A stretch of 39,627 bases of DNA from Bacteroidaceae bacterium (GCA_017645305.1 JAGCPD010000024.1:1-39627), one strand, 5' to 3'; positions 30,979 through 39,460 are shown, counted from the stretch's first letter. The notes: generated by a model not told the origin, from the sequence alone. Made by a program: numbers and translations.

Positions 30979-32265
30979 CTACAGGTCTGCACCGATGTCC
31001 CTGCGGAAGTTCTTGCCTTGGAACTTTATCGTTTTAGCGTTGACGAAGCTCTTTTCCAACGCTTCGGCTTTGTTGTTCCCATAGCTGCTGACAGCTATGA
31101 CGCGGCCACCGTTGGTCACCACTTCGCCGTCCTTTATTGCCGTGCCTGCGTGGAAAACTACACTGTCCTTCACTTGGTCGATGCCTGTGATGGGATAGCC
31201 TTTCTGATAGCTGCCGGGATAGCCGCCGCTGACCAGCATAACGCAGACGGCACTGCGGTCGTCGAATTCGATACTGCGTTCTGCCAGCGTTCCTGTTGTA
31301 ACGCCTTCAAAGAGATCAACAATGTCACTTTTCAGACGTAGCATCACGGTTTCTGTTTCGGGGTCGCCCATGCGGACGTTGTACTCAATGACATAAGGCT
31401 CGGGTTCTCCAGAGGGCGTGTTTGTGCGGTTTATCAGACCAAAGAAGATGAAGCCTTTGTAGTCAATACCTTCTGCAGCCAGACCCTCTACGGTAGGACG
31501 GATGATGCGGTCTTCCACCTTCTTCATCCACTTTGATGTGGCAAAGGGAACTGGGCTTACACTACCCATACCGCCAGTGTTCAGGCCAGTGTCGCCCTCG
31601 CCAATGCGCTTGTAGTCCTTGGCCTCTGGCAGGATTTTGTAATCCTTACCATCGGTCAACACAAATACTGAGCATTCTATACCGCTCATGAATTCTTCTA
31701 TCACCACTCTGCTACTGGCGTTGCCGAACATGCCGCCCAGCATCTCTTCCAGCTCTTTCTCAGCTTCTTCCAATGTAGGCAGGATCAGAACGCCCTTACC
31801 GGCACAAAGACCGTCGGCCTTCAGCACGTATGGTGGCTGCAGGGTCTTTAGGAAAGCCTTTCCCTCGGCTAACGACTCGCCCGTAAAGGTCCGATAGGCA
31901 GCTGTGGGAATGTTATGACGTTGCATAAAGCCTTTGGCAAAGTCCTTACTACCTTCCAGCACGGCACCTGCTTTACTGGGTCCTATAACGGGAATGTTCT
32001 TCAGTTCTGCATCATTTTTGAAGTAGTCATAGATACCTTTTACCAATGGGTCTTCCGGACCTACTACCACCATCTGTATGCGGTTTCTAAGTACGAAAAG
32101 CTTGATGCCGTCAAAGTCGTCTGACTTTATATTTACGTTCTCGCCGACGGTTGCTGTGCCGGCATTTCCTGGGGCAATGAACAGTTTCTCGCATTTATCA
32201 CTTTGAGCAATCTTCCATGCCAAGGCGTGCTCGCGCCCACCGCTTCCTAAAAGTAAGATCTTCAT
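30979..32265 (-). CDS. purD: Phosphoribosylamine-glycine ligase
   Basis: Purine pathway enzyme that joins glycine to phosphoribosylamine with ATP. The 428-residue protein begins [18 protein letters not shown], then IAPGNAGTA and [12 protein letters not shown]; the ATP-grasp core has [33 protein letters not shown] and [13 protein letters not shown] start at ATG 32265; a TTG 12 bases earlier would touch the preceding stop codon. It is embedded among unrelated genes as a single pur gene, as is common in Bacteroidota. Confidence 0.96.
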   Translation of the reverse strand: MKILLLGSGGREHALAWKIAQSDKCEKLFIAPGNAGTATVGENVNIKSDDFDGIKLFVLRNRIQMVVVGPEDPLVKGIYDYFKNDAELKNIPVIGPSKAGAVLEGSKDFAKGFMQRHNIPTAAYRTFTGESLAEGKAFLKTLQPPYVLKADGLCAGKGVLILPTLEEAEKELEEMLGGMFGNASSRVVIEEFMSGIECSVFVLTDGKDYKILPEAKDYKRIGEGDTGLNTGGMGSVSPVPFATSKWMKKVEDRIIRPTVEGLAAEGIDYKGFIFFGLINRTNTPSGEPEPYVIEYNVRMGDPETETVMLRLKSDIVDLFEGVTTGTLAERSIEFDDRSAVCVMLVSGGYPGSYQKGYPITGIDQVKDSVVFHAGTAIKDGEVVTNGGRVIAVSSYGNNKAEALEKSFVNAKTIKFQGKNFRRDIGADL

Positions 32266-32277
32266 CTTAATTATCAA

Positions 32278-34272
32278 TTATTTCAAGTAATCTTCAAAAT
32301 ACTGTGTTATTCTTTCATGCAGATGCACACTCTTGTGACCTGCCATATTGTGTCCTTCGCCCGGATAGACAAAGAAGTCGGGCTGTGTACCGGCTTCTAC
32401 ACAGGCATTCAGGAATTGCAGCGCATGTTGGGGAACCACAGTGGGGTCGTTCATGCCGATGATAATCTGCAACTTTCCTTTCAGGTTCTTGGCTTTGTTG
32501 ATGAGGCTTGTCTGCTCATAGCCATTGGGATTCTGCTCGGGAGTATCCATGTAACGCTCTCCGTACATTACCTCGTACCATTTCCAGTCTATAACAGGAC
32601 CGCCTGCCACACCAACCTTAAATACATCGGGGTAAGTGGTCATCAGCGATGTGGTCATGAAACCGCCAAAGCTCCATCCGTGAACACCTATTCTGTCGGC
32701 ATCTACGTAGGGGAGGGTTTTCAAGTAATTAACGCCGCTCATTTGGTCACGCATTTCCACCTGACCCAAGTGGCGGAATGTTGCCTGCTCGAAATCTCGA
32801 CCACGATCTTCGCTGCCTCTATTATCCAGGATAAAGAGGATGTAGCCCTTCTGCGCCATATAAGTTTCCCAACTGCGACTGGCCCAGTGCCACGAAGCCT
32901 CTATGCTGTGAGCATGGGGACCGCCATATACATAAACGACTGTAGGATATTTTTTGTTGGGGTCGAAGTCGGCAGGCTTTACCATACGCCAGTACAAATC
33001 GGTTACACCATCCTCGGCCTTTACGCTTCCGCTCTCAAAGATGGGTTGATACCATCCTTCCCATGGGTTGCTGGCCGTTTGCAACAATGTACTCTTACCT
33101 GTCTTGGTATTGGTAACGGCACAGGCACGGGGCACATCCGGCTCCTGCCAGGTATCCAGTACCCAGAGACCGTCTTCGGAAAGGCGAGCCTGATGGACGC
33201 CCTTACCATTATCCAGCAGGGTGCGCTTCTTGGTCTTTAGGGAGAGACTGTAAATGTTACGCTGCAGGTCGCCAGCCTCTTTTGTTATGAGGATTGCGCT
33301 CTTGGTGGCAGGGCAGAAGCCCACAATGTTCTTTACCACCCAGTTGCCGGAAGTCAATTGTTCCTGCTGTAGGGTGTTCACATCCATAAGATATAAATGT
33401 GTAAAGCCGTCCTTCCAACTCCAGAAGATGAATTTGCTGCTGTCCCAAGGCAGAAAGGTGATTGGGTGTAGAGGTTCTACGTACTTATCGCTTGTTTCTG
33501 TATAGAGTGTTTTAATCTTGTTACCTGTGGCTGTATCATAAGCATCCAGTGTGCAGTGGTTCTGGTCGCGGTTCAACTCATACAGATACAGTGTCTTTCC
33601 GTCCGGAGCCCAAGAGATATTGGTAAAATACCGGTCGGTAGGGTCGCCAACGTTCAGGTAAATGGTTTTCTCCGTATCCAAATCAAAGATGCCTACCGTT
33701 ACTTGATGCGATGTCATGCCTGCCATAGGGTATTTGTCGGGAGCGAGGGTGGCTTCGCGTTCAAAGGTGTTTACCTGAGGATAGTCTGCCACCATGCTCT
33801 GGTCCATGCGATAGAAAGCAAGCTTCTTGCCGTCGTTGCTCCAGAATGTTCCTTTATAGATGCCGAACTCGTCACGATGAACGCTCTGTCCATATACAAT
33901 TTCACGAGACCCGTCTTTGGAAAGCTGTACATCATGCCCGTCGGCATATCGTACCCACAGGTTGTTTTCGCGCAAGAAAGCAGCGGCATTAGAAGCCTTG
34001 CACCACTCTAAAAGACCTCTTGGATTGGGACGTGGTTGTTCTTCCGGCTCCTGATAATCGGACGTCTTGCCCGTTGCGGGATCTACCAGTAGAGTCTTGT
34101 CTCCATCCTTAAAGATGAGTTTCCCATCCTGCCATTTGTAATCCCAACGTTGGGGAACGGATACGCTATAATTCTTTCCGCCAAAGTTCAGTTCCTCCAG
34201 AGTGAACAGTTTCTGTTCCATTGCTTGCGTTGCCAACATGAGCAGAGAGGCTAATATCAGTTTAGTCTTCAT
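32278..34272 (-). CDS. Dipeptidyl-peptidase IV-family S9 peptidase
   Basis: A 664-residue exported serine peptidase cutting dipeptides, usually after Pro or Ala at position two. The N-terminal signal is KTKLILASLLMLATQ. A DPPIV beta-propeller fills residues about 25-420. The alpha/beta hydrolase domain has GWSFGGFMTT (nucleophile Ser), NDPTVVPQHAL (Asp) and GEGHNMAGHKSVHLHERI (His). The start is ATG 34272; the 77 upstream codons in the same frame only mirror the repeat-rich end of the methyltransferase gene on another frame. The gene overlaps that gene by 11 bases. Confidence 0.93.
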   Translation of the reverse strand: MKTKLILASLLMLATQAMEQKLFTLEELNFGGKNYSVSVPQRWDYKWQDGKLIFKDGDKTLLVDPATGKTSDYQEPEEQPRPNPRGLLEWCKASNAAAFLRENNLWVRYADGHDVQLSKDGSREIVYGQSVHRDEFGIYKGTFWSNDGKKLAFYRMDQSMVADYPQVNTFEREATLAPDKYPMAGMTSHQVTVGIFDLDTEKTIYLNVGDPTDRYFTNISWAPDGKTLYLYELNRDQNHCTLDAYDTATGNKIKTLYTETSDKYVEPLHPITFLPWDSSKFIFWSWKDGFTHLYLMDVNTLQQEQLTSGNWVVKNIVGFCPATKSAILITKEAGDLQRNIYSLSLKTKKRTLLDNGKGVHQARLSEDGLWVLDTWQEPDVPRACAVTNTKTGKSTLLQTASNPWEGWYQPIFESGSVKAEDGVTDLYWRMVKPADFDPNKKYPTVVYVYGGPHAHSIEASWHWASRSWETYMAQKGYILFILDNRGSEDRGRDFEQATFRHLGQVEMRDQMSGVNYLKTLPYVDADRIGVHGWSFGGFMTTSLMTTYPDVFKVGVAGGPVIDWKWYEVMYGERYMDTPEQNPNGYEQTSLINKAKNLKGKLQIIIGMNDPTVVPQHALQFLNACVEAGTQPDFFVYPGEGHNMAGHKSVHLHERITQYFEDYLK

Positions 34273-35773
34273 CGTTGTTGTCGAAATATCTTTTTCCGAA
34301 TTTGTTATTTCCACCCTTGCGTTCAAAGGGCTTCCGGGAACCGCGGTCGAAGCCTTTACCTCCATCCTTGCGGAAGTCCCGGCGGTCACGCTTGTCACCA
34401 TCCTTGCGGAAATCCCTGCGCTCGCGTTTGTCTTCGTCTTTGCGGAAGTCCCGACGTTCAGGCTTCCCTTTCTTGAAGTCTCGCCTGTCTTCCCTTTCCT
34501 CATTCCTGTGGTGGCGTATTCTTTCCTTGGGGTCTTCCTCCAGCTTGTCCTTGAAGTCGCGGTGCTGCTTGAAGCGCTTGCGGTCTGCCATCATACGACG
34601 CTCCTGAGCAGTCTTTATGTCACCGCCTCCAGCACGCATATCATTGAACTTGCCGCTGAAGATTTGGTATTTGCGCAGCTCGCACTCCAGGCTTCCGTTG
34701 AACAGCGGTGTACGCAGCGAAGGTTTCAGGCCGATTTGGTCGAAGCATTCCTCGCGATAGCTCAGTACCCATGCATCGTTGTTTATGAACTGGTGCTTCA
34801 GCCGTTCGCCAATCATCTTGTAAAGACCCAGCAAGTCGGGGGCGGAAATGCGCTCTCCGTATGGCGGGTTGGTAATGATGATGCTCTTCTCTGCGGGTTG
34901 CATGAAGTTGGCAAAGTCCTGCTGCTGAATGGTTATTTCCTTGCTCAGGCCGGCAGCCTTAATATTGGTGGTTGCGATAGCGACAGCGGGCCTGCTGATA
35001 TCGTAGCCGTAGATGTGATGTTCGAAGGGATGCTCGTTGCTGTCGTCTTCGTACACCTTGTCAAAGAGTTCCTGATCAAAGTCGGGCCACTTCTCAAAGG
35101 CATATTCCTTCCTATATACGCCGGGTGCAATGCCGCGGGCTATCAGTGCAGCCTCAATGGCAATAGTGCCGCTTCCGCACATGGGGTCGATGAGGTCACA
35201 CTCGCCCTTCCATCCCGTGAGCATGATGATGCCGGCAGCCAGTACTTCGTTCAGCGGAGCTTCTACACTCTCTTGACGATAGCCGCGACGATGCAGGCTT
35301 TCGCCCGAGCTGTCCAGCGAGAGTGTACAGTCATATTCTGCCACATGGATGTGCAGCTGCAGGTCGGGGTTGTTAATGCGGATGTTGGGGCGGTTGCCCG
35401 TCTTCTCGCGGAACTGATCTACAATGGCATCCTTCACCTTGTATGCCACAAACTTACTGTGACGGAATTCGGTGCTGAACACCACGCTATCCACGGCAAA
35501 GGTGGTCTCGTTGGTCAGGTACTCCGTCCAGTCTATTTCCTTAATGGCATCATACACCTCGTCGGCACTGGTAGCGTGGAAGTGCTTGATGGGTTTCAGT
35601 ATCTTTATGGCAGTACGCAACTGGAAGTTGGCACGGTACATCATTTCCTTGTCGCCGGTAAAGCTTACCATGCGCCTGCCTATCTGTATGTTGTTGGCAC
35701 CCAAGTCAATCAGTTCCGTTGCCAACACGTTCTCAAGACCCTGGAAGGTCTTTGCAATCATTTCAAATTCCAC
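34262..35773 (-). CDS. THUMP-domain RNA methyltransferase (RlmL/K-like) with repetitive basic tail
   Basis: A 503-residue SAM-dependent methyltransferase. An N-terminal THUMP-type RNA-binding region (FQGLENVLATELIDLGA to about 155) precedes the methylase part: HRRGYRQESVEAPLNEVLAAG, the SAM loop LIDPMCGSGTIAIEAAL, YGYDISRPAV and the catalytic ITNPPYGER (NPPY). This is the N-terminal half of E. coli RlmL, which makes m2G in 23S rRNA. From about 400 on the chain is highly charged with repeated units RRDFRKD(E/G)DKR, likely disordered RNA-binding. First gene of the group that continues into the S9 peptidase. Confidence 0.88.
   Translation of the reverse strand: MEFEMIAKTFQGLENVLATELIDLGANNIQIGRRMVSFTGDKEMMYRANFQLRTAIKILKPIKHFHATSADEVYDAIKEIDWTEYLTNETTFAVDSVVFSTEFRHSKFVAYKVKDAIVDQFREKTGNRPNIRINNPDLQLHIHVAEYDCTLSLDSSGESLHRRGYRQESVEAPLNEVLAAGIIMLTGWKGECDLIDPMCGSGTIAIEAALIARGIAPGVYRKEYAFEKWPDFDQELFDKVYEDDSNEHPFEHHIYGYDISRPAVAIATTNIKAAGLSKEITIQQQDFANFMQPAEKSIIITNPPYGERISAPDLLGLYKMIGERLKHQFINNDAWVLSYREECFDQIGLKPSLRTPLFNGSLECELRKYQIFSGKFNDMRAGGGDIKTAQERRMMADRKRFKQHRDFKDKLEEDPKERIRHHRNEEREDRRDFKKGKPERRDFRKDEDKRERRDFRKDGDKRDRRDFRKDGGKGFDRGSRKPFERKGGNNKFGKRYFDNNDED
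34340..34500 (-). repeat. Coding repeat of RRDFRKD units
   Basis: Three to four 12-residue units (36 bases) with conserved RRDFRKD and variable DKR/GKG ends make up the tail of the methyltransferase. Borders are approximate. Confidence 0.8.
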
Positions 35774-35821
35774 AATTCTTTATTTTTTATTTTGGAGTTA
35801 AAGGAAGTTAGAAGAATGATA

Positions 35822-35888
35822 TCCTTCAATTATCCATTTTCAATTATCCATTTTCAATTGTCCATTATCCATTATCCATTTTCAATTG
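35822..35888. repeat. TCCATTT/TCAATTA heptamer array
   Basis: At least nine consecutive seven-base units (TCAATTA, TCCATTT, TCAATTG, TCCATTA) fill the spacer between the acetyltransferase stop and the methyltransferase start. Close relatives occur at 24520-24556 and 36950-36975. Confidence 0.85.
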
Positions 35889-36827
35889 TCAAAGTCCTCC
35901 CCAGTCTTCGGGCCTTACTATGTGACTCTTGCGTTTCTTTGCCTGCACCAGCTGTTCGCCCGGCTGTGTACTTTCCGTTACCCACAGGTTACCGCCAATG
36001 ACGGTCCCCTTGGCCAGCGTGATGCGTCCCAGCACGGTGGCGTTGCTGTATATGATAACGTTGTCCTCCAGTATGGGATGACGCGGAACTCCCTTTATGG
36101 GATTGCCCTTCTCGTCCAGCGGGAAGCTCTTGGCACCCAGTGTCACGCCCTGATACAGTTTCACGTTGTTGCCTATGATGCAGGTGGCACCAATAACCAC
36201 ACCTGTTCCGTGGTCTATGGTAAAGTGGTCCCCGATGGTGGCACCGGGGTGAATATCGATACCCGTCTCGCTGTGTGCCATCTCTGTGATGATACGGGGG
36301 ATGAGGGGCACGCCCAGGACAAGCAGTTCGTGGGCAATGCGGTAGTTTGTTATAGCCTTGATGACGGGATAGCAGCTGATGATTTCACCGTACGATTCTG
36401 CGGCAGGGTCTCCGTTGTAGGTTGCCTCAACGTCGGTAGCCAGAATGCTTCTGATTTGTGGAAGCTTGGCTATAAAGGATGCTGCCAGTTCCTGGGCTTT
36501 GGCGGCCATGCAGGGGCGTTCTCCTTTGCATTCGTCATCCTCCTGGCAGAAACAGAGTCCTGCCTGAATCTGCTGTGACAGCAGGGTGTAAAGGCGTTCC
36601 ACGTTCATACCCATGTGGTAGCGCAGTGTCTGGCTGCTCAGGGTAGAGTTTCCATAAAAACCGGGGAAGATGGTAGCGCGGCACAAATCAACAATTTCCG
36701 ATAAAACAGCTCCAGAAGGAAGGGGCTCGCCATCTTTGTGCTTATGGAACAGTCCGCGTAACGAGCTGCTTTCGGACAACTCGGCCACTGTCTGTTCCAT
36801 AAGGTGATTCAGTGTTGTAGCACTCAT
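35889..36827 (-). CDS. cysE: Serine O-acetyltransferase
   Basis: Acetylates serine with acetyl-CoA, the first step of cysteine synthesis. A 312-residue protein of the EpsC type: a long N-terminal helical region (to about 165), then the catalytic entrance YRIAHELLVLGVPLIPRIITEMAHSETGIDIHPGATIG, and left-handed beta-helix hexapeptides GDHFTIDHGTGVVIGATCIIGNNVKLYQGVTLGAKSF with the catalytic His in DHGTG. It ends in a basic tail. Unusual are several cysteines in CFCQEDDECKGERPC (about 93-107). Minus-strand -7 box TAACTTTG at 36857-36864. Confidence 0.92.
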   Translation of the reverse strand: MSATTLNHLMEQTVAELSESSSLRGLFHKHKDGEPLPSGAVLSEIVDLCRATIFPGFYGNSTLSSQTLRYHMGMNVERLYTLLSQQIQAGLCFCQEDDECKGERPCMAAKAQELAASFIAKLPQIRSILATDVEATYNGDPAAESYGEIISCYPVIKAITNYRIAHELLVLGVPLIPRIITEMAHSETGIDIHPGATIGDHFTIDHGTGVVIGATCIIGNNVKLYQGVTLGAKSFPLDEKGNPIKGVPRHPILEDNVIIYSNATVLGRITLAKGTVIGGNLWVTESTQPGEQLVQAKKRKSHIVRPEDWGGL

Positions 36828-36856
36828 AAAATTTACAATGTGTCAATAAGTGGGCG

Positions 36857-36864
36857 CAAAGTTA
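36857..36864 (-). promoter_or_regulatory. -7 box for serine acetyltransferase
   Basis: Minus-strand TAACTTTG matches TAnnTTTG 30 bases before the ATG. The region where -33 should be is an AATGAAAG repeat with no TTTG, so the repeat may have replaced it. Confidence 0.5.
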
Positions 36865-36869
36865 CGAAA

Positions 36870-37020
36870 AAAAATGAAAGAATGAAAGAATGAAAGAATG
36901 AAAAGTTAACGAAAACCAAAACGAAAACGAAAACCCAACCCAAAACCAATTGAAAATTAACAATTAACAATTAAAAATGAGCTGACATTCGCTAACCGCT
37001 AACCACTAACCGCTAACCGA
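36870..37020. repeat. Mixed simple-repeat block after the U32 gene
   Basis: In order: AATGAAAG octamers (about 36874-36903), GAAAAC hexamers (about 36910-36935), AATTAAC heptamers (36955-36976) and GCTAACC heptamers (36991-37018). The last block includes the U32 stop codon at 37006-37008. Confidence 0.85.
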
Positions 37021-38289
37021 AAATGAATTGTGAACTATCCGAAACAGTTTGTCGTTCCTCCTCACTTTTGTCCCTTCTGTAGAGATGCTGATGCACCATC
37101 CTTTCTTGGCGGTGTCGATAGGGCCGTCATCGTTGCGGATTTCGTTGGCAGTGAGCCGCAGACAGCCTGTGGTGGGGCCGGTGACCATAATCTCGTCGCC
37201 CTTGTTCAGTTCGCAGGCTTCTATCTTGAACTCCGCCACACCCAGCTTGCTGAAATAGCGCACCACTTTGCCGCAATAGACCTTCTTCTCCGTTGCCAGA
37301 CTACCGTAGTTGGCTGTGTATTCCATGATGGTGCTGCCCTGGTAGTAGCCGTCCCAGAATCCCCGGTTGAAGACGCGACTCAGCTGTTCGTCCCACAGGT
37401 CTTTCTGTTCTTCCGTGAACTGAGGCGGTTCCTCGGGATGGTTCTTGTCATGCAGCACAGCCTCTATGGCCTCATTATAGCATCGTACCACCGTATCCAC
37501 GTATTCGGGACCTCGTGCCCGTCCCTCTATCTTCATCACGCGGACACCGGAATCCATCAGCCGGTCCAGGAAGCGGATGGTCTTCAGGTCGCGTGGGCTC
37601 ATGATGTACTTGTTCTCGATGTCCAGTTCCGTGTCCGTCTCCACGTCTCTTACCGTGTAGCGTCTGCGGCACAGCTGCATGCATTCGCCCCGGTTGGCAC
37701 TGCGGCCCCAGTTGCTCTGGCTCAGGTAGCACTTGCCGCTGATGGCCATGCACAGAGCGCCGTGGCAGAACATTTCTATGCGTATCAGCTCACCCTTCGG
37801 TCCGCAGATGTGCTCCTGCTGAATCAGCCGGTAGATTTCCGCCACCTGCTGCATGTTCAGTTCGCGTGCCAGCACCACCACGTCGGCAAACTGGGCGTAG
37901 AAGCGCAGTGCCTCTATGTTCGAGATGTTCAGCTGCGTGCTCAGGTGTACCTCCTGCCCGATGCGGTTGCAGTAGTTCATCACGGCAATGTCGCTGGCTA
38001 TAACGGCGCTGATGCCGGCCTCGCGGGCAGCATCCAGAATCCGGCGCATCAGTGGCAGGTCTTCGCCGTAGATGATGGTGTTCACCGTCAGGTAGCTCTT
38101 TACGCCGCAGAGCCGGCATTCCTCGGCAATGCGCCTGAGGTCGTCTATGCTGAACGTGCTGGCCGAGTGTGCCCTCATGTTCAGGTTCTCGATGCCGAAG
38201 TATATACTGTCCGCTCCTGCCCTGAGGGCTGCCGCCAGACATTCCGGCGAGCCTACGGGAGCCATAATCTCAAAGTCTTTCCTTTCCAT
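37006..38289 (-). CDS. U32-family peptidase/collagenase-like protein
   Basis: A 427-residue protein of the U32 family, whose members include tRNA hydroxylation proteins (TrhP/YegQ) and collagenase-like proteases. It begins ERKDFEIMAPVGSPECLAAALRAGADSIYFG and carries the family signature EMFCHGALCMAISGKCYLS. Cys residues in CRLCG, GECMQLCRRRY fit an Fe-S-type site. A C-terminal beta-barrel region follows (AEFKIEACELNKGDEIMV). ATG 38289 sits just behind an ideal promoter. The last codons (FSVSG stop) are made of GCTAACC repeat sequence. Role in tRNA modification is as likely as proteolysis. Confidence 0.88.
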   Translation of the reverse strand: MERKDFEIMAPVGSPECLAAALRAGADSIYFGIENLNMRAHSASTFSIDDLRRIAEECRLCGVKSYLTVNTIIYGEDLPLMRRILDAAREAGISAVIASDIAVMNYCNRIGQEVHLSTQLNISNIEALRFYAQFADVVVLARELNMQQVAEIYRLIQQEHICGPKGELIRIEMFCHGALCMAISGKCYLSQSNWGRSANRGECMQLCRRRYTVRDVETDTELDIENKYIMSPRDLKTIRFLDRLMDSGVRVMKIEGRARGPEYVDTVVRCYNEAIEAVLHDKNHPEEPPQFTEEQKDLWDEQLSRVFNRGFWDGYYQGSTIMEYTANYGSLATEKKVYCGKVVRYFSKLGVAEFKIEACELNKGDEIMVTGPTTGCLRLTANEIRNDDGPIDTAKKGWCISISTEGTKVRRNDKLFRIVHNSFSVSG

Positions 38290-38309
38290 GCGATGTGCTA
38301 TTTTCGCGG

Positions 38310-38340
38310 CAAAGTTACGATTAAGCGAGCGAAATGCAAA
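38310..38340 (-). promoter_or_regulatory. Promoter of the U32 gene
   Basis: Minus-strand TTTG (38337-38340), 19 bases, then TAACTTTG (38310-38317): an exact Bacteroidota promoter. The spacer starts CATTTCGCTCG, like that of cysS (TATTTCGCTCG). Confidence 0.85.
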
Positions 38341-38402
38341 AGAAAAGTTTGTTTTTTTCTTTTCATTTCCGAGCGGAAGTAATTTGGGCGATAGCCAAAG
38401 GT

Positions 38403-38516
38403 ATAACAAAAAATGAAAAAATGAAAGAATGAAAAATGAAAAGATTAGGGATTAGGGATTAGGGACCTATAAGACCGCCAAAACCACGCTAACCGCTAAC
38501 CACTAACCGCTAACCA
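38403..38516. repeat. Simple repeats in the spacer upstream of the U32 gene
   Basis: AATGAAAA/G units (about 38411-38441), ATTAGGG heptamers (about 38446-38465) and GCTAACC heptamers (38489-38516). Together with the promoter (38310-38340), the duplicated element (38542-38681) and the hairpin (38682-38708), these account for most of the spacer 38290-38745. Confidence 0.8.
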
Positions 38517-38541
38517 GGAAAAAAAGTTTTCGTTTTCGTTA

Positions 38542-38681
38542 TTTTCTGTATATTTGCAGTCGAGAACAAAGTTTTTTCAGCGATGAGAAAGAGTGTGAGT
38601 AATATAACATCATTTAACGCGGAATACTTGCGAATGTCAGGTATTCTGCTATTACTTACTATCCCTCTTAAACACTGAAAA
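38542..38681 (+). repeat. Direct repeat copy 1 (140 bp)
   Basis: Matches 39480-39627 with three substitutions and one 8-base difference, two TTAC units here against four in copy 2. It contains a -7 box (TATATTTG at 38549-38556) and a short ORF at 38583-38678. The two copies bracket the toxin-antitoxin genes. Confidence 0.95.
38583..38678 (+). CDS. Short hydrophobic ORF in repeat copy 1 (31 aa, frameshifted)
   Basis: Begins MRKSVSNITSFNAEYLRMSG and continues ILLLLT, then IPLKH stop. Relative to copy 2 it lacks two TTAC units (38652-38659 hold the remaining two), which moves the frame and ends the peptide early. Both nucleotide differences inside the ORF (GTG/GTA Val and CGA/CGT Arg) are silent third-position changes, which argues for selection on the peptide. 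The ATG lies about 27 bases after a promoter-like box, with no Shine-Dalgarno sequence. I do not recognise the peptide; candidates are a membrane peptide, a type I toxin or the conserved 5' end of a larger gene family. Confidence 0.5.
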   Translation: MRKSVSNITSFNAEYLRMSGILLLLTIPLKH

Positions 38682-38708
38682 ATCCCCCGCCGGGGTGCGG
38701 CGAGGGAT
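38682..38708 (-). terminator. Terminator of the toxin-antitoxin operon
   Basis: ATCCCCCGCCG (38682-38692) pairs with CGGCGAGGGAT (38698-38708) with one mismatch and a 5-base loop. In the minus direction the stem runs into TTTTTCAG. It directly abuts repeat copy 1. Confidence 0.75.
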
Positions 38709-38745
38709 GATATCTTTTCCTGCGGAGTTAGGGGGTAAAGGTGGG

Positions 38746-39021
38746 TTATCTGTCGTCGTAATGCCCGTAGGCGGTAAGGACAAGCACGATGACCTCTGTG
38801 TCTTGAATAGTATAAATCAGGCGGTGCTTCTTCGTGATGTGGCGGCTCCACTGCCCAGCGCGGTCGCCTCTCAGTTGCTCGGGCTTGCCAGTGCCAGTGC
38901 GCGGATGCTCTTTCAGTTCGTTAATCAGGGTCTGAGCCTTGGCGTATGCCTTCGGTTCGCTTTCTCTCAGTCGAATCAGGTCAGCAATGGCCTCGTCGGT
39001 ATAGTCGATAACGTATGCCAT
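38746..39021 (-). CDS. RelE/YoeB-type toxin
   Basis: A 91-residue ribosome-associated mRNA endonuclease toxin of the Txe/YoeB group. Typical are ADLIRLRESEPKAYAKAQTLINEL, the RTGTGKPEQLRGDRAGQWSRHITKKHRLIY core with basic catalytic residues, and the C-terminal TAYGHYDDR, where the His-Tyr pair is the hallmark. The start overlaps the antitoxin stop by one base (TGATG). The toxin follows the antitoxin, the usual order for this group. It appears intact. Confidence 0.92.
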   Translation of the reverse strand: MAYVIDYTDEAIADLIRLRESEPKAYAKAQTLINELKEHPRTGTGKPEQLRGDRAGQWSRHITKKHRLIYTIQDTEVIVLVLTAYGHYDDR

Positions 39022-39269
39022 CAGCCTACCCTCCTCAGAAAATCGTCCAGCGACTCACCTGGTTGCATCCTGTGTACCCGTCCCTGCCGAGCCTGTTCCA
39101 GCGACTTGTCAACCTTGGCAAAGAATTCTTCCTTTGTCATCAATGTCGGGTCCTGCTTCTGTGCCGTCAGCTTCTTGATGTACTTCATCAGTTTGGCTGA
39201 CAAAGTTTCATTCTCGGCAATAATGCTCAACTGCCGGAACAATTCTGCGTTCATCTGTAGTGCTGTCAT
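39021..39269 (-). CDS. Antitoxin of the YoeB-type pair
   Basis: An 82-residue protein starting MTALQMNAELFRQLSIIAEN and ending PGESLDDFLRRVG. The pattern (N-terminal short strand/helix, a basic middle KYIKKLTAQKQDP and an acidic C-terminal tail that would wrap the toxin) matches the antitoxins paired with YoeB-like toxins in Bacteroidota. It would neutralise the toxin and repress the operon. A -7 box TAACTTTG lies at 39300-39307. Confidence 0.85.
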   Translation of the reverse strand: MTALQMNAELFRQLSIIAENETLSAKLMKYIKKLTAQKQDPTLMTKEEFFAKVDKSLEQARQGRVHRMQPGESLDDFLRRVG

Positions 39270-39299
39270 ATTCCTATGCTATTTATGGGTTTCTGGCTG

Positions 39300-39307
39300 C
39301 AAAGTTA
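39300..39307 (-). promoter_or_regulatory. -7 box of the toxin-antitoxin operon
   Basis: Minus-strand TAACTTTG, 31 bases before the antitoxin start. As at 36857, the -33 position falls in AATGAAA-type repeats with no TTTG. Confidence 0.5.
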
Positions 39308-39310
39308 CAA

Positions 39311-39460
39311 AAAAAATGAAAAAATGAAACAATGAAAGAATGAAAAATGAAAACCGTTTTAGACTTTAGACTTTAGTAACGAAAACGAAAACTTTTTTCT
39401 TAGTTAGAGGGGCACAGTTAATTGTTAATTGTTTTTTGTTTTTGTTAATTATGTATTATG
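39311..39460. repeat. Simple repeats in the spacer upstream of the antitoxin gene
   Basis: AATGAAA-type units (39314-39350), ACTTTAG heptamers (about 39361-39376), GAAAAC hexamers and AATTGTTA-type units (39418-39450). They join the antitoxin promoter to repeat copy 2; no gene is visible between 39308 and 39520. Confidence 0.8.

Noticed and set aside
34273..34503. N-terminal extension of the S9 peptidase frame
   Set aside because: The extra residues mirror the repetitive tail of the methyltransferase on another frame, and a proper signal peptide starts at 34272.
34202..36001. 599-codon plus-strand ORF
   Set aside because: It lies antisense to the THUMP methyltransferase and serine acetyltransferase genes, has no family resemblance, and is a by-product of codon bias.
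37030..38382. 450-codon plus-strand ORF
   Set aside because: Exact antisense of the U32 gene, whose family signature is unmistakable on the minus strand.
38695..39327. 210-codon plus-strand ORF across the toxin-antitoxin genes
   Set aside because: Antisense of clear YoeB-type toxin and antitoxin genes.
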